Source: Schistocerca nitens (Eukaryota > Arthropoda > Insecta > Orthoptera > Acrididae). From it: a stretch of DNA of 64,000 bases. Made by a program: the position numbers and the translations under genes. The notes beneath the pieces are model-generated. The model saw nothing but the letters and a program-made list of their open reading frames with translations. It searched no databases and was not told the origin of the DNA. Each line of letters opens with the position of its first letter. Position 1 is the first letter of the stretch. Positions 45,930 to 59,265 of the stretch are shown in pieces. The stretch covers positions 542,429,602-542,493,601 of the forward strand of contig NC_064616.1 of the NCBI RefSeq assembly GCF_023898315.1. Reading direction: 5' to 3'.

Positions 45930-48900
45930 GACAGCAAAAAAAGTGGGTCACTGCCGAATGCAACCAACATAACGTAGCTGTGTTGCAGGTCCTCTAAACA
46001 CCAAAACCCTGTGGGGTACAGTCGTTTGACTACATACAATGGGTACCGCAAGAGACTACTAAGAGACCAAAGGTCTTTATGGCAGTCAGTCTTAGCGTCA
46101 ACTAATATCGTTATACAAAACATATTAGAAAACACGTTCTTAGCGATGAGACACCCCATAACACTCATAAACTAACCTTAATTACAACAAATGACATTCC
46201 AAAAGTTCTGAGAAAACGGATTATTTTACGTATATCGTACAGTAATCCTTAGTCAAAATTAAATACTTGACACAATATATGGAGTTACAAAGCTGTACGG
46301 CAATTGGAAAAAAGTTTTTCGCTCTCTAAAAGGTTTTCCATCCACGTGCTAAAGGTCGCTCAACGGCGAGTGGCACTGGAAACTGGATATTGGACGAACC
46401 AGTAGAAAAACGCGATTAATGGCAACAAGCACTCTAAGGAAATTTCAACATTAACAGCGAATCACCAGTAATATCATTGTTCTCGTAACACATCAACAGC
46501 TACGTGTACACAAATTTGAACTTTAAATGACAGGACCAACGTCGTCGTTCTGGACCTGGATTCAAACCCAGCACCCATAGCCATCGCTAACTAAGCTAAG
46601 CGTTGTTTGTGCCTTATTGAGACCAGATCACTAGGCATAAAGAGACGTGAACTATAGACGTTTGCACCAGTATCAGTTATAAATTCAGATCCTGGAAATA
46701 AATGACGAAAAGGTTTGTACTGAACTGGGAATCCTGTCATAACAGTTACCACCCTGGGAACCACCCCCAACGACGTTTAATATGGTGTCATTGACAAGGA
46801 ACAAGGTATGCTAATGTTTAAAATTGAAATGCCACCATATAAAGCTTGTGACAGGGAAGCGAACCCAGCACCTAATCGGATTGTTAACGAAGTACACTCA
46901 TGCTCAAAACTATCCGAACGACCTGGATTGCATTTCGCCTGATTGCCATGCAACCCACATAACACAGCTGTCTAGCAGGTCCTATAATCGCTCCTTGATA
47001 CAATCGTTAGACAATTGAAAATGGTTCCAGCAAGTCACCACTAGAAAACACTGCTCTATATCGCAATAACTCAGGATGTAAAGTAATTCCACGATACTAA
47101 AAATATCAGGGAATAGCTCATAACAGATAAGACTGTCCTTAAGGCTTGTAAGCTCGCATTTATTGCAATAACTGACATACCTGAAATGTTTGCAATCTCA
47201 TTATTACGTCAGATAGGTAATGCACGTAGTAAGTTCGTCGTTTTCATGATTTCCTCTTCTAAGTAACATACCATACTTGTTATTTAACACAAAAGTCATT
47301 AAAAATTTACCTTATTCACGAGCAGCTAGTTGAGAATATGTATGAACTTCAAATGACACAACGAACCGACTCGTTCTGCATATGGATTCAAACCAAGGTC
47401 ATGCAAACTAAGATTTCGTGACTGACGAAAATTAACAGTCATTCCTGACTAGGCATAAAGAGAGCGATATACCTCGATTTTAGACAGTATCTGTTAACAA
47501 ATATCAACTTTAAATTACATAACGTAAACGTTTTTAACGTTCGCGATTTCCTACCCAGCATCTATTGTCCCCTGTTAACGAACTACGAGAAATGTTAAAT
47601 ACTGCTTCTTCACAAGTAATTTACTTGAAATGCAGGTAAAGCTTTGTGTTGGACAGGGATTCGAAACCAGAACCTAATCGGATTGTTATCGAAGCACAAT
47701 CAACTTTGACATATCGGATTTTATCGGCAGTAGCTAGATGTATTAAATGAAATGACGAGACGAAACATTAATTTTTCCTTTCCAGGACTGCAACCCGGCA
47801 CGTATCGCTGTTATATTCTAGAGAAAAGGAACGTTAAGTATGGGTTTGTTACACCAGCAGCGACATGTTAGCATGTTTGAACTAGAAATAATATGACGAA
47901 GTCTTCAGTGCTGACTGAGAATCGAACCCCAAATATATCGTTGTTTACTACACACAAAGAGACGACACTTACCGAATTTTTCTCCACCAGCACCTCGGAA
48001 TAACATCCTTGAACTTACAGTGATCTCGGAAATAGTTCTGTGTCTCATTGGGAGTGAAAAACGTCAGATATCGTTAGTGTGGACAACGAATGAAAATGCA
48101 TTAAAAATAAAAATAATTATCCACCAGTAGATAGGTGTTCTCATGCTAGAGCTTGATAATACACAGTGAAAACATTAGTGCTGGGCCAGGATTCCAACCC
48201 ATTCATGCGCAATATGGGGAGATGTTGAGGAATCTGCAGTTTTGAACAAACAACAAGTTGTAGTCGAGCTGTATTGTCACGAAGGGATCAAATTCCGTGT
48301 TAAGGGCGGTCTGAGTTGCATTCCCAGTTCAGAACCAATTTTATCGACATACAAAAGCTCAAATAAAAGATGGAATAAGTGTCCTGTGACCATACACAGG
48401 GTTTGTTTCGTCACTAGAAATAAATAACTAGTGTAAGACAGGTTACTGGTGATAGAGTTTCTACATGTCGCCTTTCCTTACTTTATTGTGGTTCCACCTA
48501 ACGTCTACTTGGTAGAGAAGGAATATCATGTTTGATGTGATTTTCAGACCACAATGCCATTATAACATCTTCACTTTGCATAGCCAGAAGAGACTAGAAT
48601 CTGCCTCTCCCTATAAAAAAACATCGTCAGAAGTGGGAATTGAACCGAGACCAACATCATATGAAACTATCATCAGCCCACTAACCACCAAACCCTCTTC
48701 TCTACGAGTTGTTTGTCTATCATAACACACAAGATGAGCATTCTGACACACAGGCTCCCTCTAGTGGTTTGCTGGATGTTCAGTACATTCATTTACTTGG
48801 TTGACCGAATCGCCATGAACTAGCTGCTTTGGCTACATAGTGCATACTTTCGACTCTGTTTTGTAATCACCGAAATAAAATAACGTAACTGCCACCTACA

Positions 48901-49990
48901 CAGAACTGCCAACAGTGTAGGATGCAGAAATTTAAATAGGAAGTGTTCCTTTTCCATTTGAGCTACTCTATTGCGCTATTTGTTTGTTGAAACCATCGCG
49001 CAGTGCAAAAGAAATGCTGTAACTGTCTGTCTCTCAGAAGTCTATATCCGGCCATATGCATTATCTCACAGCACTGTGGAATGCCGAAGTTCTGGAGGAA
49101 CTGTTGTTCACTTCCAGAGGTGCTGTAGCTACGTCACACCTAGTAGCGTAACGGTAAGTGTCGCACACTGTTCATAAGGCGGCGCGTGTTCTATTCCATT
49201 CACTACTACATTTTTTTAAAACGCAATTCTGCTGTCCGCTGAAGTTATCAATTTAATGGAAGTTTGAACATAATTCTCTTCACTTCTCATCCCAAAATAG
49301 TCGCATGTGGAAAAAGGCTAACTTCTGCGTCATTTTGTTCTTCTCGGGTTTAATAGACGGCCAGGCAGCAGATGCGCTCGAAGCTTTTGTGTTACATATG
49401 GGGAGAGCGCATCGTGCCAAAATAGTCAGAAAAGTATTTTCTACATTAGCTGTCGTCTGGTAGTGGCATTTTATTCTTCTTCAAACCTTGTATGACAGAT
49501 TTAACTCAGAACAAGTTTTCTACATGTATGTAATCAATAAACTGCATGTGCATTGTCAGACAGTTATAGATAACATCAAAGAATTCGCATATATCGTTGA
49601 TGATTAATTTCTCTCTCATGTTTAGTATTGTTTTAACAACACTAAAAGAAACCTTACGAAAACTGTGCACTGTATTGTAAGAAATGAAATAAAACTACCC
49701 ACGATAACCTTATGACGAAAGTCTGTTTTAACAAAACTGAGTATCTGTACACAAGCGTACCTCTATCTGCACGAATTAGTAAAACACTATTCACTTAGAT
49801 TTCGATTGGGTCTGTGTTTAAACAGTGTGCTGTGTCATACTCAACAGGTATGCAAACGTGGCATTTCATAAATAAAGATACGTATTCCTAGAAACCAAAA
49901 ACTTTCTTGTCAGCAGCGGAAAGAGGCGTTACCTGTTGTGCAGCATTGTAAGTTTTTCACCATTGCACTATGAGCTGAAAGTATTTTCAT
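45930..49990 (+). repeat. Modular repeat, left arm of a long inverted repeat
   Basis: Pairs in inverted orientation with 56,730-59,265 and 62,950-64,000. Examples: 48,242-48,427 is almost identical to the complement of 57,557-57,742; 46,400-46,730 matches 63,110-63,440; and 49,573-49,990 matches 56,730-57,135. Diverged submodules recur, each with a B-box-like phrase (GGATTCAAACCCAGCACC at about 46,558, GCGAACCCAGCACC at 46,859, GATTCGAAACCAGAACC at 47,659, AATCGAACCCC at 47,921), often followed by AATCGGATTGTTAAC. Spacing is irregular, roughly 110-180 bp. The left arm holds a 0.76-kb insert absent from the right arm. No coding frame is credible. Confidence 0.8.
48817..49572. mobile_element. 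0.76-kb insert in the left arm with a tRNA-like core
   Basis: The other arm runs uninterrupted from GAATCGCCAT to TAACATCAGAG, so this segment is an insertion or the other arm has a deletion. Near 49,135-49,200 it contains TAGCGTAACGGTAAG and GTGTTCTATTCC, which resemble tRNA A and B boxes around a TTCATAA loop (Met-like). I could not define its ends or a target duplication. Confidence 0.5.
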
Positions 49991-50751
49991 ACGATTTGCT
50001 TATCGATGTTTGATCTGAGTGCTTGCAGCTCTTACACACAAGGGATAAAAACGTTAAATTCACCGAGGCTGCAACCGCGAACCATAACAGTCGCCATTTC
50101 CACAAGTCAGCACGTCAACACAGAGCTGGCGGATAGATATGGTTTCCGCCATCCTCTTACGAGGCTAATAGTGGCTAGAACTCGTAAACCGCTATTTACA
50201 GGACGAGATTAGTTGCGATTGCCACGTTCAATGACTTTGCAGGGCTGAAAACCTTAAATTTACAATCATCTGTTACACCTCAAGCGATAACAACTCAGGT
50301 TATTCAATGGAAATGACACGAGAAATCAAGTGAACTTTGAGGCTTAATTCCGTGCACACCAGGAAGTAACTCGTCGATCACAGAGTTGACAAACATACCT
50401 TGCATTGTTGCCAAATCTCAGTTACATTCCCAGGAGGAAGAAGACGAACCGATGTGATCCTACAGCTGGCTGGGAAGTGACCATAGCTGGCGCCTAAAAG
50501 ACGCGGCTGCTACGGCCTGGAATACGTAATGCGTCTGATTCGCATTTCTGTAACCAGGTTTAGGGACTGGAGCTTAGTTGCTAATAATACTCCGAACTGA
50601 CTGCTACTAAGCTTCATAAATCCGTAACTCTCATAGTTGTTTTTATATTTCTTTCGTAACTGTACTCAAAACTACGAAACTCATTCACGGACGTTTTCGT
50701 GACTTGCCGATAGTCGAGCCCAACAAACAAATAAAAATAAAAAGAGAATGT

Positions 50752-50824
<73 letters not shown>

Positions 50825-51029
50825 GAGGGAGAGTGAGAGGGAGAGGGTAAAAAATTGTTGTAAAGAAATTGAATACAGGTATGTAAAGAAAACTTTCATT
50901 AAAATAACTCCTCCCACATCATTACGAAATGTCGTATTAATGATCTATGGAACAAGTATTAATCTAATCTAATCTAATCACATCATATTGCTGACTATCC
51001 ATGAAGAGTCATGAAGTACCGAAATTTTT
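49991..51029. other. Spacer with microsatellites, no gene recognised
   Basis: Between the left arm and the next modular block. It contains a (TG)n(AG)n tract at 50,753-50,820 and four AATCT units at about 50,961-50,979. Open frames through the dinucleotide tract are artefacts. Confidence 0.55.
50753..50820. repeat. Microsatellite (TG)n(AG)n
   Basis: An alternating TG run passes directly into an AG run, followed by a purine-rich tail to about 50,850. Confidence 0.97.
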
Positions 51030-51960
51030 GCCTATATCAGTAACCAAATCTAAACTTGAAAATAAAAGACGACAGTTTTTGTAATAAACCGGGACTCCTA
51101 TCAAGACCCTTTCATCCCTGTTAACTAACTATGAAAGATGTCTGATATACCTCAATTCAGAAGTAACGAAGTGTGTGTGAATTTAAAGATGAAGCGCATG
51201 ATGTGAAGTTCTGTGACGGAGATACGAACCCATGACGTAATCGGATTGTTAACAAAGTAAAATCAAATGTTACGTATAGGTTTTCCTTGCCAGCTACTAG
51301 GTGTTCAATCTAAAATAAGGACACAAATGTTTGTGCCTGAGCGACAATCAAACCGCACTCCTATCGTTCTTCTTTATTGTCCACGAATATTGCTTAAGTA
51401 TCAGTTGCTTACTCACCAACAGTAAGATGTGTGCGTGTTTGTCCAGAAATTGCTGGCAACATGAACAGACATTAAAAATGCACGTTAATTTTCACTAGCA
51501 GTTCGGTGTGCACGTGATAGGTCTTGAAATTAAATTATGAATATTTTTGTACTGGATCAGGATTTGGACCCACATATTTACCTTTGGAGGAGACCTAGAT
51601 AAGACTGCAGTCTTGGGAAAAGGAATGAAATGATTAAACTATACTGTTCCGAGAGATTCAGATCCTCGAAAGAGGAGATACGAATTCGAATCACTGTCCA
51701 GCACCAAATTTTTCAACGTCTCCAGTTCAATCAAGTACAAGTAAAATAAGACCCCTGTTCCTTTAGGCGGCTATCAGTTCATCAAATAAAATAAAATTTT
51801 CTAATGTAAGTAAGTTTACTAGTGACAGTATTTCTGTTTACCCTGACCTCCACCTATGTCATTTTCCAACGTAAACCGGCTCTGTCCAGTTTGGAATGAA
51901 GGAACGTGATGTTTAATGCAGATTCTGCATTATAACAGCTTTCTCTTGAGGTTACCAGAG
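51030..51960 (+). repeat. Modular repeat block, direct orientation
   Basis: Same family as the arms: GATACGAACCCATGACG followed by AATCGGATTGTTAAC at 51,224-51,250, GACAATCAAACCGCACTCC at 51,343 and CAGGATTTGGACCCAC at 51,558. The stretch 51,470-51,850 aligns in direct orientation with 59,795-60,120 (shared TTCACT(A/G)G(C/T)AGTTCGG, TTTTCAACGTCT and CAGCACCA phrases). Confidence 0.7.
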
Positions 51961-53854
51961 GTAAAGTAAATCTGTTGGTGCCTCTTAAAACTAAATGCCT
52001 GAACCCACGCATTGCACTTGCGATAGTTCGTTCCACCACACCATTGTGGCAACATTTCCCAGCCCGAGGAGTGTGCTGTAATGGATGATGTGCTTAGCTT
52101 ACTAAACTAGTCACGGAGGAAAAAAACGCGAGTCTATGAAATGGTTAAGTAGAAGCAAGCTTCTGGCGTGGAGATTATGCTATTCTCATGTCAGCAGGAT
52201 GTAAAGACTCTTCTAGGCGTCATAGCCTCTATTTGAAGCCATTTTGAAATTTTCACTAATTCAGGAAATTTCTTAGTTCCAGAAAATCCACTGTGAAGTG
52301 TGAAGTTACCGGATAATTCGATTATCACCGTCATTATTACTATCATTTTCTTCATACCGCTGCTGGAACACATGTGCTTGAATGTCATTTAAGTCCTTTT
52401 GGTCATTATAGAAGTAGTTGCGCAAGAACAAGTTCTTTCCCTGTCTACGGAATCCTTTTCATGTTAATATCAAAGATCAGCAATTACTCGTAGATCACAT
52501 TAAAACTAAAGTAATTGATGAAGACGTTACTTGATAAAGAAAACGCGCTGCCTTTCTTCATTTACTTGCGCCTAGAAATGGCTGTCGAATACTGCCAAAC
52601 CAAAAGCCAAGGGATCTTACTACCTTCCAATATTCGTCGCTGTCGGTTCTTCCATATGATTTGGTCGACGTGACCTGTTTCATGTTGTGTATGACACAGA
52701 ATGTTTTAGAAAATCAATTGTTTGCAATAAACAGCAAGATTTTCATTCTAAGGTATCCAAGTCCAAAATTTTCGCAATATTGGTTCAAATTTAATATTCG
52801 CTACCATAATGTAAGGAAAGTATTTCACAGTTGCAAAACTCGCATCCGACTCACTGCCCTTACACTTAGTCGCTGGCTATAAATTCTAGCTCAAAGTGAC
52901 GCCAGTTTAAGTAACCTAATGTAGCGAAGACTGTTTGCCAGTGCTCTTGCTCACCGGAAAATATGCAATTCACTCATTGGGTTCCATAAGTACAGTTTAA
53001 CAATAATTTCTGTGTGTATGCAATGCATACGGATTGTAGAATTTAGTGGTGCTCTCTCTTCCACTTCTGCCTGACCTAAACGGGCCTTTATCATTACAGG
53101 CCTGGGGCTGTGCAACATCATATTGACAACAGTAATGTGCTTATACTGACAAACTCATTGTTCGTTTTACCCGATTTTGTAATCATTTAAGTAAAACAAC
53201 ATGACCTTCGAGTGGCAGATATTTCGTCCCCATTTTCCTTCTGTGAAATGTGACAGTAAGCTTTTTGCCTTCGAACCAGCGAAATGCGGCAGAGTACGGC
53301 TGGTAAACGATTTACAAACCACGATTTAGTGCCGTTAACAGGCTATCTTTAAACATTGGCGTAGCTGAAGGAATTTAGTTTCTTCTTGAATCGTCTTATG
53401 CAGCAACGTTCACAGATATCTCAAATAGGAAAAGATCTTTATCCAGGTACGAAGTTTGTAAAACAAACTTCCCACAGTTTGTGTCAGGTTGATATTTTCG
53501 TCTGATAGCACTGCGTAAGTATTTTGTGTAAGAGATATTAAAGTAGTGTTCCTGTAGCTGTGGGAATCATTGGTAGAAAACGAGTTTCACACCAATGGGT
53601 ACAGTACTGATAAATATTCAAAATGATTATCAACCTAAGTCCGCGTTCATCCACAAATTGAGGCGTATTTGCAATATTGAAGCTAGAATAGGTATCCTTG
53701 TCTTCCTTGAGTGGCCATTGGAAGGCGTTTACACACACGTATAAGAAGGTAATCCCAAAGGTAAGGTCTCCTAAGGGACACGCAAGTGCCAACGCAGGCT
53801 TAAACGAGATATCCTTAATTTTAATGGCAAGCAGAAACCACACTGTTGGCTGCA
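51961..53854. other. No gene recognised
   Basis: Mixed AT-rich sequence. A 105-codon minus-strand frame at 53,855-53,538 has no recognised motif; part of it resembles repetitive insect sequence but I cannot name it. Confidence 0.4.
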
Positions 53855-54115
53855 TGGTGGCAAGGTGATAAAGAGCAAGACTGCGGATACGAAGGTCTCA
53901 GGTTCGATCCCTCACGATTTTTATGTGCCGTTTTACACATATTTCCCCTGGGGCAGTGTTTGTTGATGTAAAAAATGCCGAGTTGCACTGTGGTCCGAAA
54001 GCCACGTAAAACTGTAGGTTCCCCTATTAACTGACTGGGTAAGTCAACTCAAAGGTCGGATGAAAGCAACAGCATACCACCTCCAACAAGTCCGTGCCTA
54101 TTAAAGCACTGTGGT
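53855..54115 (+). mobile_element. Probable tRNA-derived SINE of a third type
   Basis: The tRNA-like head has TGGCAAGGTGATAAAGAGC (A-box region) and CAGGTTCGATCCCTC (B box) at about 53,900. A body unlike the other SINEs follows (GTGCACTGTGG-like, GGTTCCCCTATTAACTGACTGGGTAAG, shown here only in part). No target duplication or tail was confirmed. Confidence 0.5.
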
Positions 54116-56729
54116 GTTCAAACCACTCTTGCGACTGATGACTCCTTTACTTTCTATGGGTTCCAAAACTAATAATCTTCGGGTTATTAACATTTTTGTG
54201 TTTTCATGCTGTAGCTTTGATACCAGTAAACGTAAGTAACCGGCCGAGCACTGTCACTGTTCGAGTTGTCAAGGTGGTAGACGACGATGCTGTCGACCCC
54301 AGTTACAATTTTGGTCATGGCTATGTTTCAGTCGAATACCTCTATGGGCCTTTCAGTGTATTTCAAGGTATACTTTCATACACTTGGTACGCTTCCAAAT
54401 TGATATCTGATAGAGCTGTATTTAGCAACATGAATCAGATATGTTTTCCGTGCAATACATCGGACAACACGTCAGTGCAGCGAGATTTCGTTTATGTGTT
54501 GCGCATGGTGCAAGAAATATTTGTGTTTTGCTTGCTTTTCTAATAGGCTTCGCCCCACTGAATGCGAGCAAGCTCACGAATAGACTGTCAATAACTGGAA
54601 TTACGCAATAACACACTTAAAAGTTGTATTTTTGCATTATGTATCCCGATGAAAATAACTGTGAACAGGTTATATGCCTACTTGCTTATTATCGCGCTTC
54701 TCGATGCTTTCCTCAAAAAATTAAAATAAAAATAAAAAGAGAGAGAGAGAGACAGAGAGAGAAAACAGAAATATATTTCAAATATCAGCTCAGTGACGCC
54801 ATGTTCGTCTCGTGATGTAAAGCAAGGATAGCTGATAGGTAATATCTCGTTGTACTAGCGATATGTATGGCTACAGGGTTCTTTGTTTTCTCTCTGCAAA
54901 CAACTAGAAGAGAATTCAGTAACAAAGTGGTAAGAACACCTACTCAGTGCGCCAATTAAACACTCAGCCATTCTTGGTTATTTTGTTCATCGTCTGTAAT
55001 GCAGTAAACATCCTTGATTATTGATTTGTAAATACTACCATTTTTATTGTTATTCGTCACTCCACAACAGCTTTCCAATCACTCATTGCCGCCGATGCAC
55101 GTAACGAATGGATCAGGATGAATGGAATGTTGGTTTTTTTGTCACGGAGAATATACACATTTATCTCGGCGTCCTGTGTCAGGGTAATATGAAAATCTCA
55201 ATAAGAAAAGACGACAATAACACCCAACTATTTCTGTCCACTTAACACCATGACGACAGACAAATTGGCGGCTCACTGTATTTTGATTATAATACGTTAG
55301 GCTTTTTGCGACCTCATTTTAATACCTCGTGGGAGCAGTCATTATGTTTTACTTTTTGAACACCGAACAATAACACACAAAGATAGTAGATGGAAGGATA
55401 CAAAGAAAAAATCAGACTCATGGGTGTGGATCCAGTTCATCATAAGAAGACTACTCAAGAGGCAAACATTACGAAAGCAATGAATACGCTGGTTAGTATA
55501 CATTATTTGTATAGATCTGAAGATCAAAAAGCGCAGATCTGCACAGTGCCCGAATCTGAACTTTATTTTCTGTCTTAATGGGCATAATTTTTAGTTTCTA
55601 CTCTTCTGAATTATCAAATTAATTGATTAATACGTGATACAGAATAATTAGGTAACTGTGTTTCTTACAGCTTCCATTCGCACCAACATTTTTCTACATT
55701 CTCGTGCAATCCTTGAAATTCTACTTGTATGATCTCAAGACTGCACATAGATGCAATCGATTTCGAGGTGCAAAGTGTTTGTTATCTTACTTTTCGTGAC
55801 AGGTTGGCAAAGTTGATTTCCAAAGACTTTTGATTGTACTGAAATAATCTTTTGTAACAAAGTAACAAGGTAAGTGTTTTATTCGTATATGTTTTGTGGG
55901 AAACGCTGATCGTGATGGAAGATTACACACCTGAATGTTTGACACAGCTGGTAGGAGAAAACGCTGCATATTATCCAAACCCCGCGTCTCCTCTCCGTAT
56001 CCTCCTATGACAGGAGCACAGGATTCTCCTCCTATAACGCTACAGACCTGTTCCTAGCACAGCTGAGAATGGGCAACATCGTCACAAACATTTGGCAACA
56101 CTGTGACAGTGCAATCACTTCCGCGTATGGTACTGAACTGACTCGCTAAATTCACTTGATATTTCCTTTCCGTTATAATGACTCGTGGTGTATAATCCTC
56201 ACGTAAACTAAAACACTGAGACAGAAATTTCAATTTTTTGGCTAAAGAATTGCTATTCTTCACATAAGTGACAACTTTTAATATCTTTCACGATGCGTTA
56301 TGAGGCTGAGCGACCAATACCATGACGAGAGTGGCCTGCTGGCAGCAGTAAGTTCGTAGCCCCGTGGTACCGCCCGTGTCTCGTGTTACAACGGTTAAGA
56401 AAAGCGTCAGTTCTAACCGTGGTAGGGGCAGTGCGTCGGAGCTTTTTTGTGTATTATTTCATGAAGCTGCGAATTCCCAGAAAAAATACTGTAACAAAAT
56501 CAGAAGAAAACCTTAACACATCAAATCCTCTTGGCAGCTCGATTCAGTAAGTTGTGATAATGGTCGAAGATCTCGGCTTTCTGACTGACAATCTGCTATA
56601 CAATACAAGCGTCTCTGAAGAAATTCGAATCGACCGTCAACGATAAGAAATTCAGTAATGTTCTTCACATAAGACTCCCATGCCAGGATGATAAGTATGA
56701 AAAAAATAAATTGATTAGACAATCGCAGG
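54116..56729. other. Spacer between the long inverted arms, no supported gene
   Basis: A plus-strand frame at 54,196-54,543 (115 codons) starts just after a strong acceptor-like TTTCATGCTGTAG, but a donor-like GTAAGT follows within 20 nt and the reading is not family-recognisable. A purine-rich AG run lies at 54,738-54,763. The rest is AT-rich. Confidence 0.4.
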
Positions 56730-57336
56730 AAAATACTTTCGGCTCATAGTGCAATGGTGAAAAACTTACAATGCTGCACAACAGGTAACGCCTCTTTCCG
56801 CTGCTGACAAGCAAATTTTGGGTTTCTAGGAATACGTAACTTTATTTATGAAATGCCACGTTTGCATACCTGTTGAGTACGACACAGCATACCATTCAAA
56901 CACAGACCCAATCGAAATCTAAGTGAATAGTGTTTTACTAATTCGTGCAGATAGAGTCACGCTTGTGTACAGATACTCAGTTTTGTTAAAACAGACTTTC
57001 GTCGTAAGGTTATCGTGGGTAGTTTTATTTCATTTCTTACAATACGGTGCACAGTTTTCATAAGGTTTCTTTTAGTGTTGTTAAAACAATACTAAACATG
57101 AAAGAGAAATTAATCATCAACGATATATACGAATTCTCTGATGTTAATGGCGATTCGGTCAACCAAGTAAATGAATGTGGTGAACATCCTGAAAACCACT
57201 ATAGGGAGCCTGTGTGTCAGAATTCTCATTTTGTGTGCCGCAACGGTGTTATGATAGAGAAATGAGTCATAATGAAATGGATGTGGTGGTCTGTTGGACA
57301 GATGTTGGTCTCGGTTCGATTCCAACTTTTGCTGAT

Positions 57337-57337
<1 letters not shown>

Positions 57338-57377
<40 letters not shown>
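57338..57377. repeat. Poly(T) tract, 40 nt
   Basis: The homologous place in the left arm (48,615-48,621) has only seven A, so the tract expanded in this arm or contracted in the other. Confidence 0.95.
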
Positions 57378-57381
<4 letters not shown>

Positions 57382-58564
57382 AGGGAGAGGCAGGTTCTAT
57401 TCTCTTCTGGCTACGCCAAATGAAGAAAGGTATAATGGCATTGTGGTTTCAAAATCACATTAAGCGTGATATTCCTTCTCTACCAAGTAGACGCACAATA
57501 AAGTAAGGAGTGGCGACATGTAGAAACTCTATCACCAGTAACCTTTCTTATACTAGTTATTTCTTTCTAGTGGCGAAACAAACCCTGTGTATAGTCACAG
57601 GACACTTATTCCATCTTTTATTTGAGCTTTTGTATGTCGATAAAATTGGTTCTGAACTGGGAATGCAACTCAGACCGCCCTTAACGCGGAATTTGATCCC
57701 TTCGTGACAATACAGTTCGACTACAACTTGTTGTTTGTTCAAAACTGCAGATTCCTCAATATTTCCCCATATTTCGCATGAATGGGTTGGAATCTTGGCC
57801 CAGCACTAATTTTTTCACTATGTATTATCAAGCTTTAGCCATCTGCTGGTGAATAATAATTTTTATTTTTAATGCGTTTTCATTCATTGTCAACACTTCG
57901 TTTTTGAATCCCACTGAGACACAGAACTATTTGCGAGATCACTGTAAGTTCAAGGATGTTATTCCGAGCTGCTGGTGGAGAAAAATTCGGTAAGTGTCGT
58001 CTCTTTGTGTGTAGTCAACAACGATATGTTTTGGGTTAGATTCTCAGTGAGCACTGAACACTTCGTCATATTACTTCTAGTTCAAACGTGCTCACATGTC
58101 GCTGCTGGTGTAACAAACCCATACTTAACGTTCCTTTTCTCTGGAATATAAAGCGAAAAGTGCCGGGTAGGAGACCTGGGAAGGAAAAATTAATGTTTCG
58201 TCTCGTCATTTCATTTAATACATCTAGCTACTGGCGAGAAAATCCGATATGTCAAAGTTGACTGTGCTTCGATAACAATCCGATTAGGTTCTGGTTTCGA
58301 ATCCCTGTCCAACACAAAGCTTTACCTCACTGCATTTCCAGTAAGTTACTTGTGTAGTAGAAATATTTAACATCTCTCGTAGTTCGTTAACAGGGACAAT
58401 AGATGCTGGGTTGGAATTCGCGCCCGTTAAAAACGTTAAGTTATGTAATTTAAAGTTGATATTTGCTAACTGATACTGTCCAAAAATGAGGTATATCGCT
58501 CTCTTTATGCCTAGTCAGGAACGACTGTTAATTTCCGTCAGCCACGAAATCGTAGCCTGCATGA

Positions 58565-58758
58565 TTGGTTCAAATGGCTATGAGCGCTATGGGACTCAAC
58601 ATCTGAGGTCATCAGTCCCATAGAACCTAGAACTACTTAAACGTAACTGACCCATGGACATTACACACATCCATGCCCGAGGCAAGATTTGAACCTGCTA
58701 CCGTAGCAGTCACGCGGTTCCGGACTGACGTGCCTAGAACTGCACGGCCACCGCGGCC
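58565..58758 (-). mobile_element. SINE (class II tRNA-like head), minus strand
   Basis: Starts GGTTCAAATGG and ends with the reversed tRNA-like head CACGGCCACCGCGGCC on the plus strand. The 12-bp target duplication TAGCCTGCATGA lies at 58,553-58,564 and 58,759-58,770. The left arm of the inverted repeat lacks it (47,400-47,410), showing insertion after the arms separated. Confidence 0.93.
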
Positions 58759-59265
58759 TAGCCTGCATGACCTGGGTTTGAATCCATATGCAGAACGAGG
58801 CGGTTCGTCGTGTCATTTGAAGTTCATACATATTCTCAACTAGCTGCTCGTTAATAACGTAAATTATTAATGACATTTTGTGTTAAGAGCAAATCGTGAA
58901 TACGACGAACTTACTACGTGCATTACCTATCTGACGTAATAATGAGAGTGCTAACATTTCAGGTATGTCATTTATTGCAATAAATGTGAGCTTACAAGCT
59001 TTAAGGACAGTCTTATCTGTGATGAGGTGTTCCCTGATATTTTTAGTGTCGTGGTGTTACTTTACATCTTGAGTTATTGCGATACAGAGTAGTGTTTTCT
59101 AGTGGTGATTTGTTGGAACCATTTTCAATAGTCAAACGACTGTACCAAGGAGCGATTAGAGGACCTGCTAGACAGCTGCGTTATGTAGGTCGCATGGGAA
59201 TCAGGTGAAATGCAATTCAGGTCGTTCGGATACTTTTGAGCACGTCTGTACATAAAATCAGCAGT

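Larger units (their letters stand above)
56730..59265 (-). repeat. Modular repeat, right arm of the inverted repeat, inner part
   Basis: Reverse complement of 46,900-49,990 without the 0.76-kb insert. The pair differs by scattered substitutions and by an expanded poly(T) at 57,338-57,377. A SINE interrupts it at 58,565-58,758. B-box-like phrases here read in the opposite sense, for example GGTTTCGAATCCCTGTCC at 58,291. Confidence 0.8.

Noticed and set aside
50681..50917. 78-codon minus-strand frame with Ser-Leu and Thr-His runs
   Set aside because: It is a translation of the TG/AG microsatellite.
54196..54543. 115-codon plus-strand frame after an acceptor-like site
   Set aside because: A strong donor motif lies within 20 nt of the acceptor, and the translation resembles no family, so a coding exon cannot be supported.
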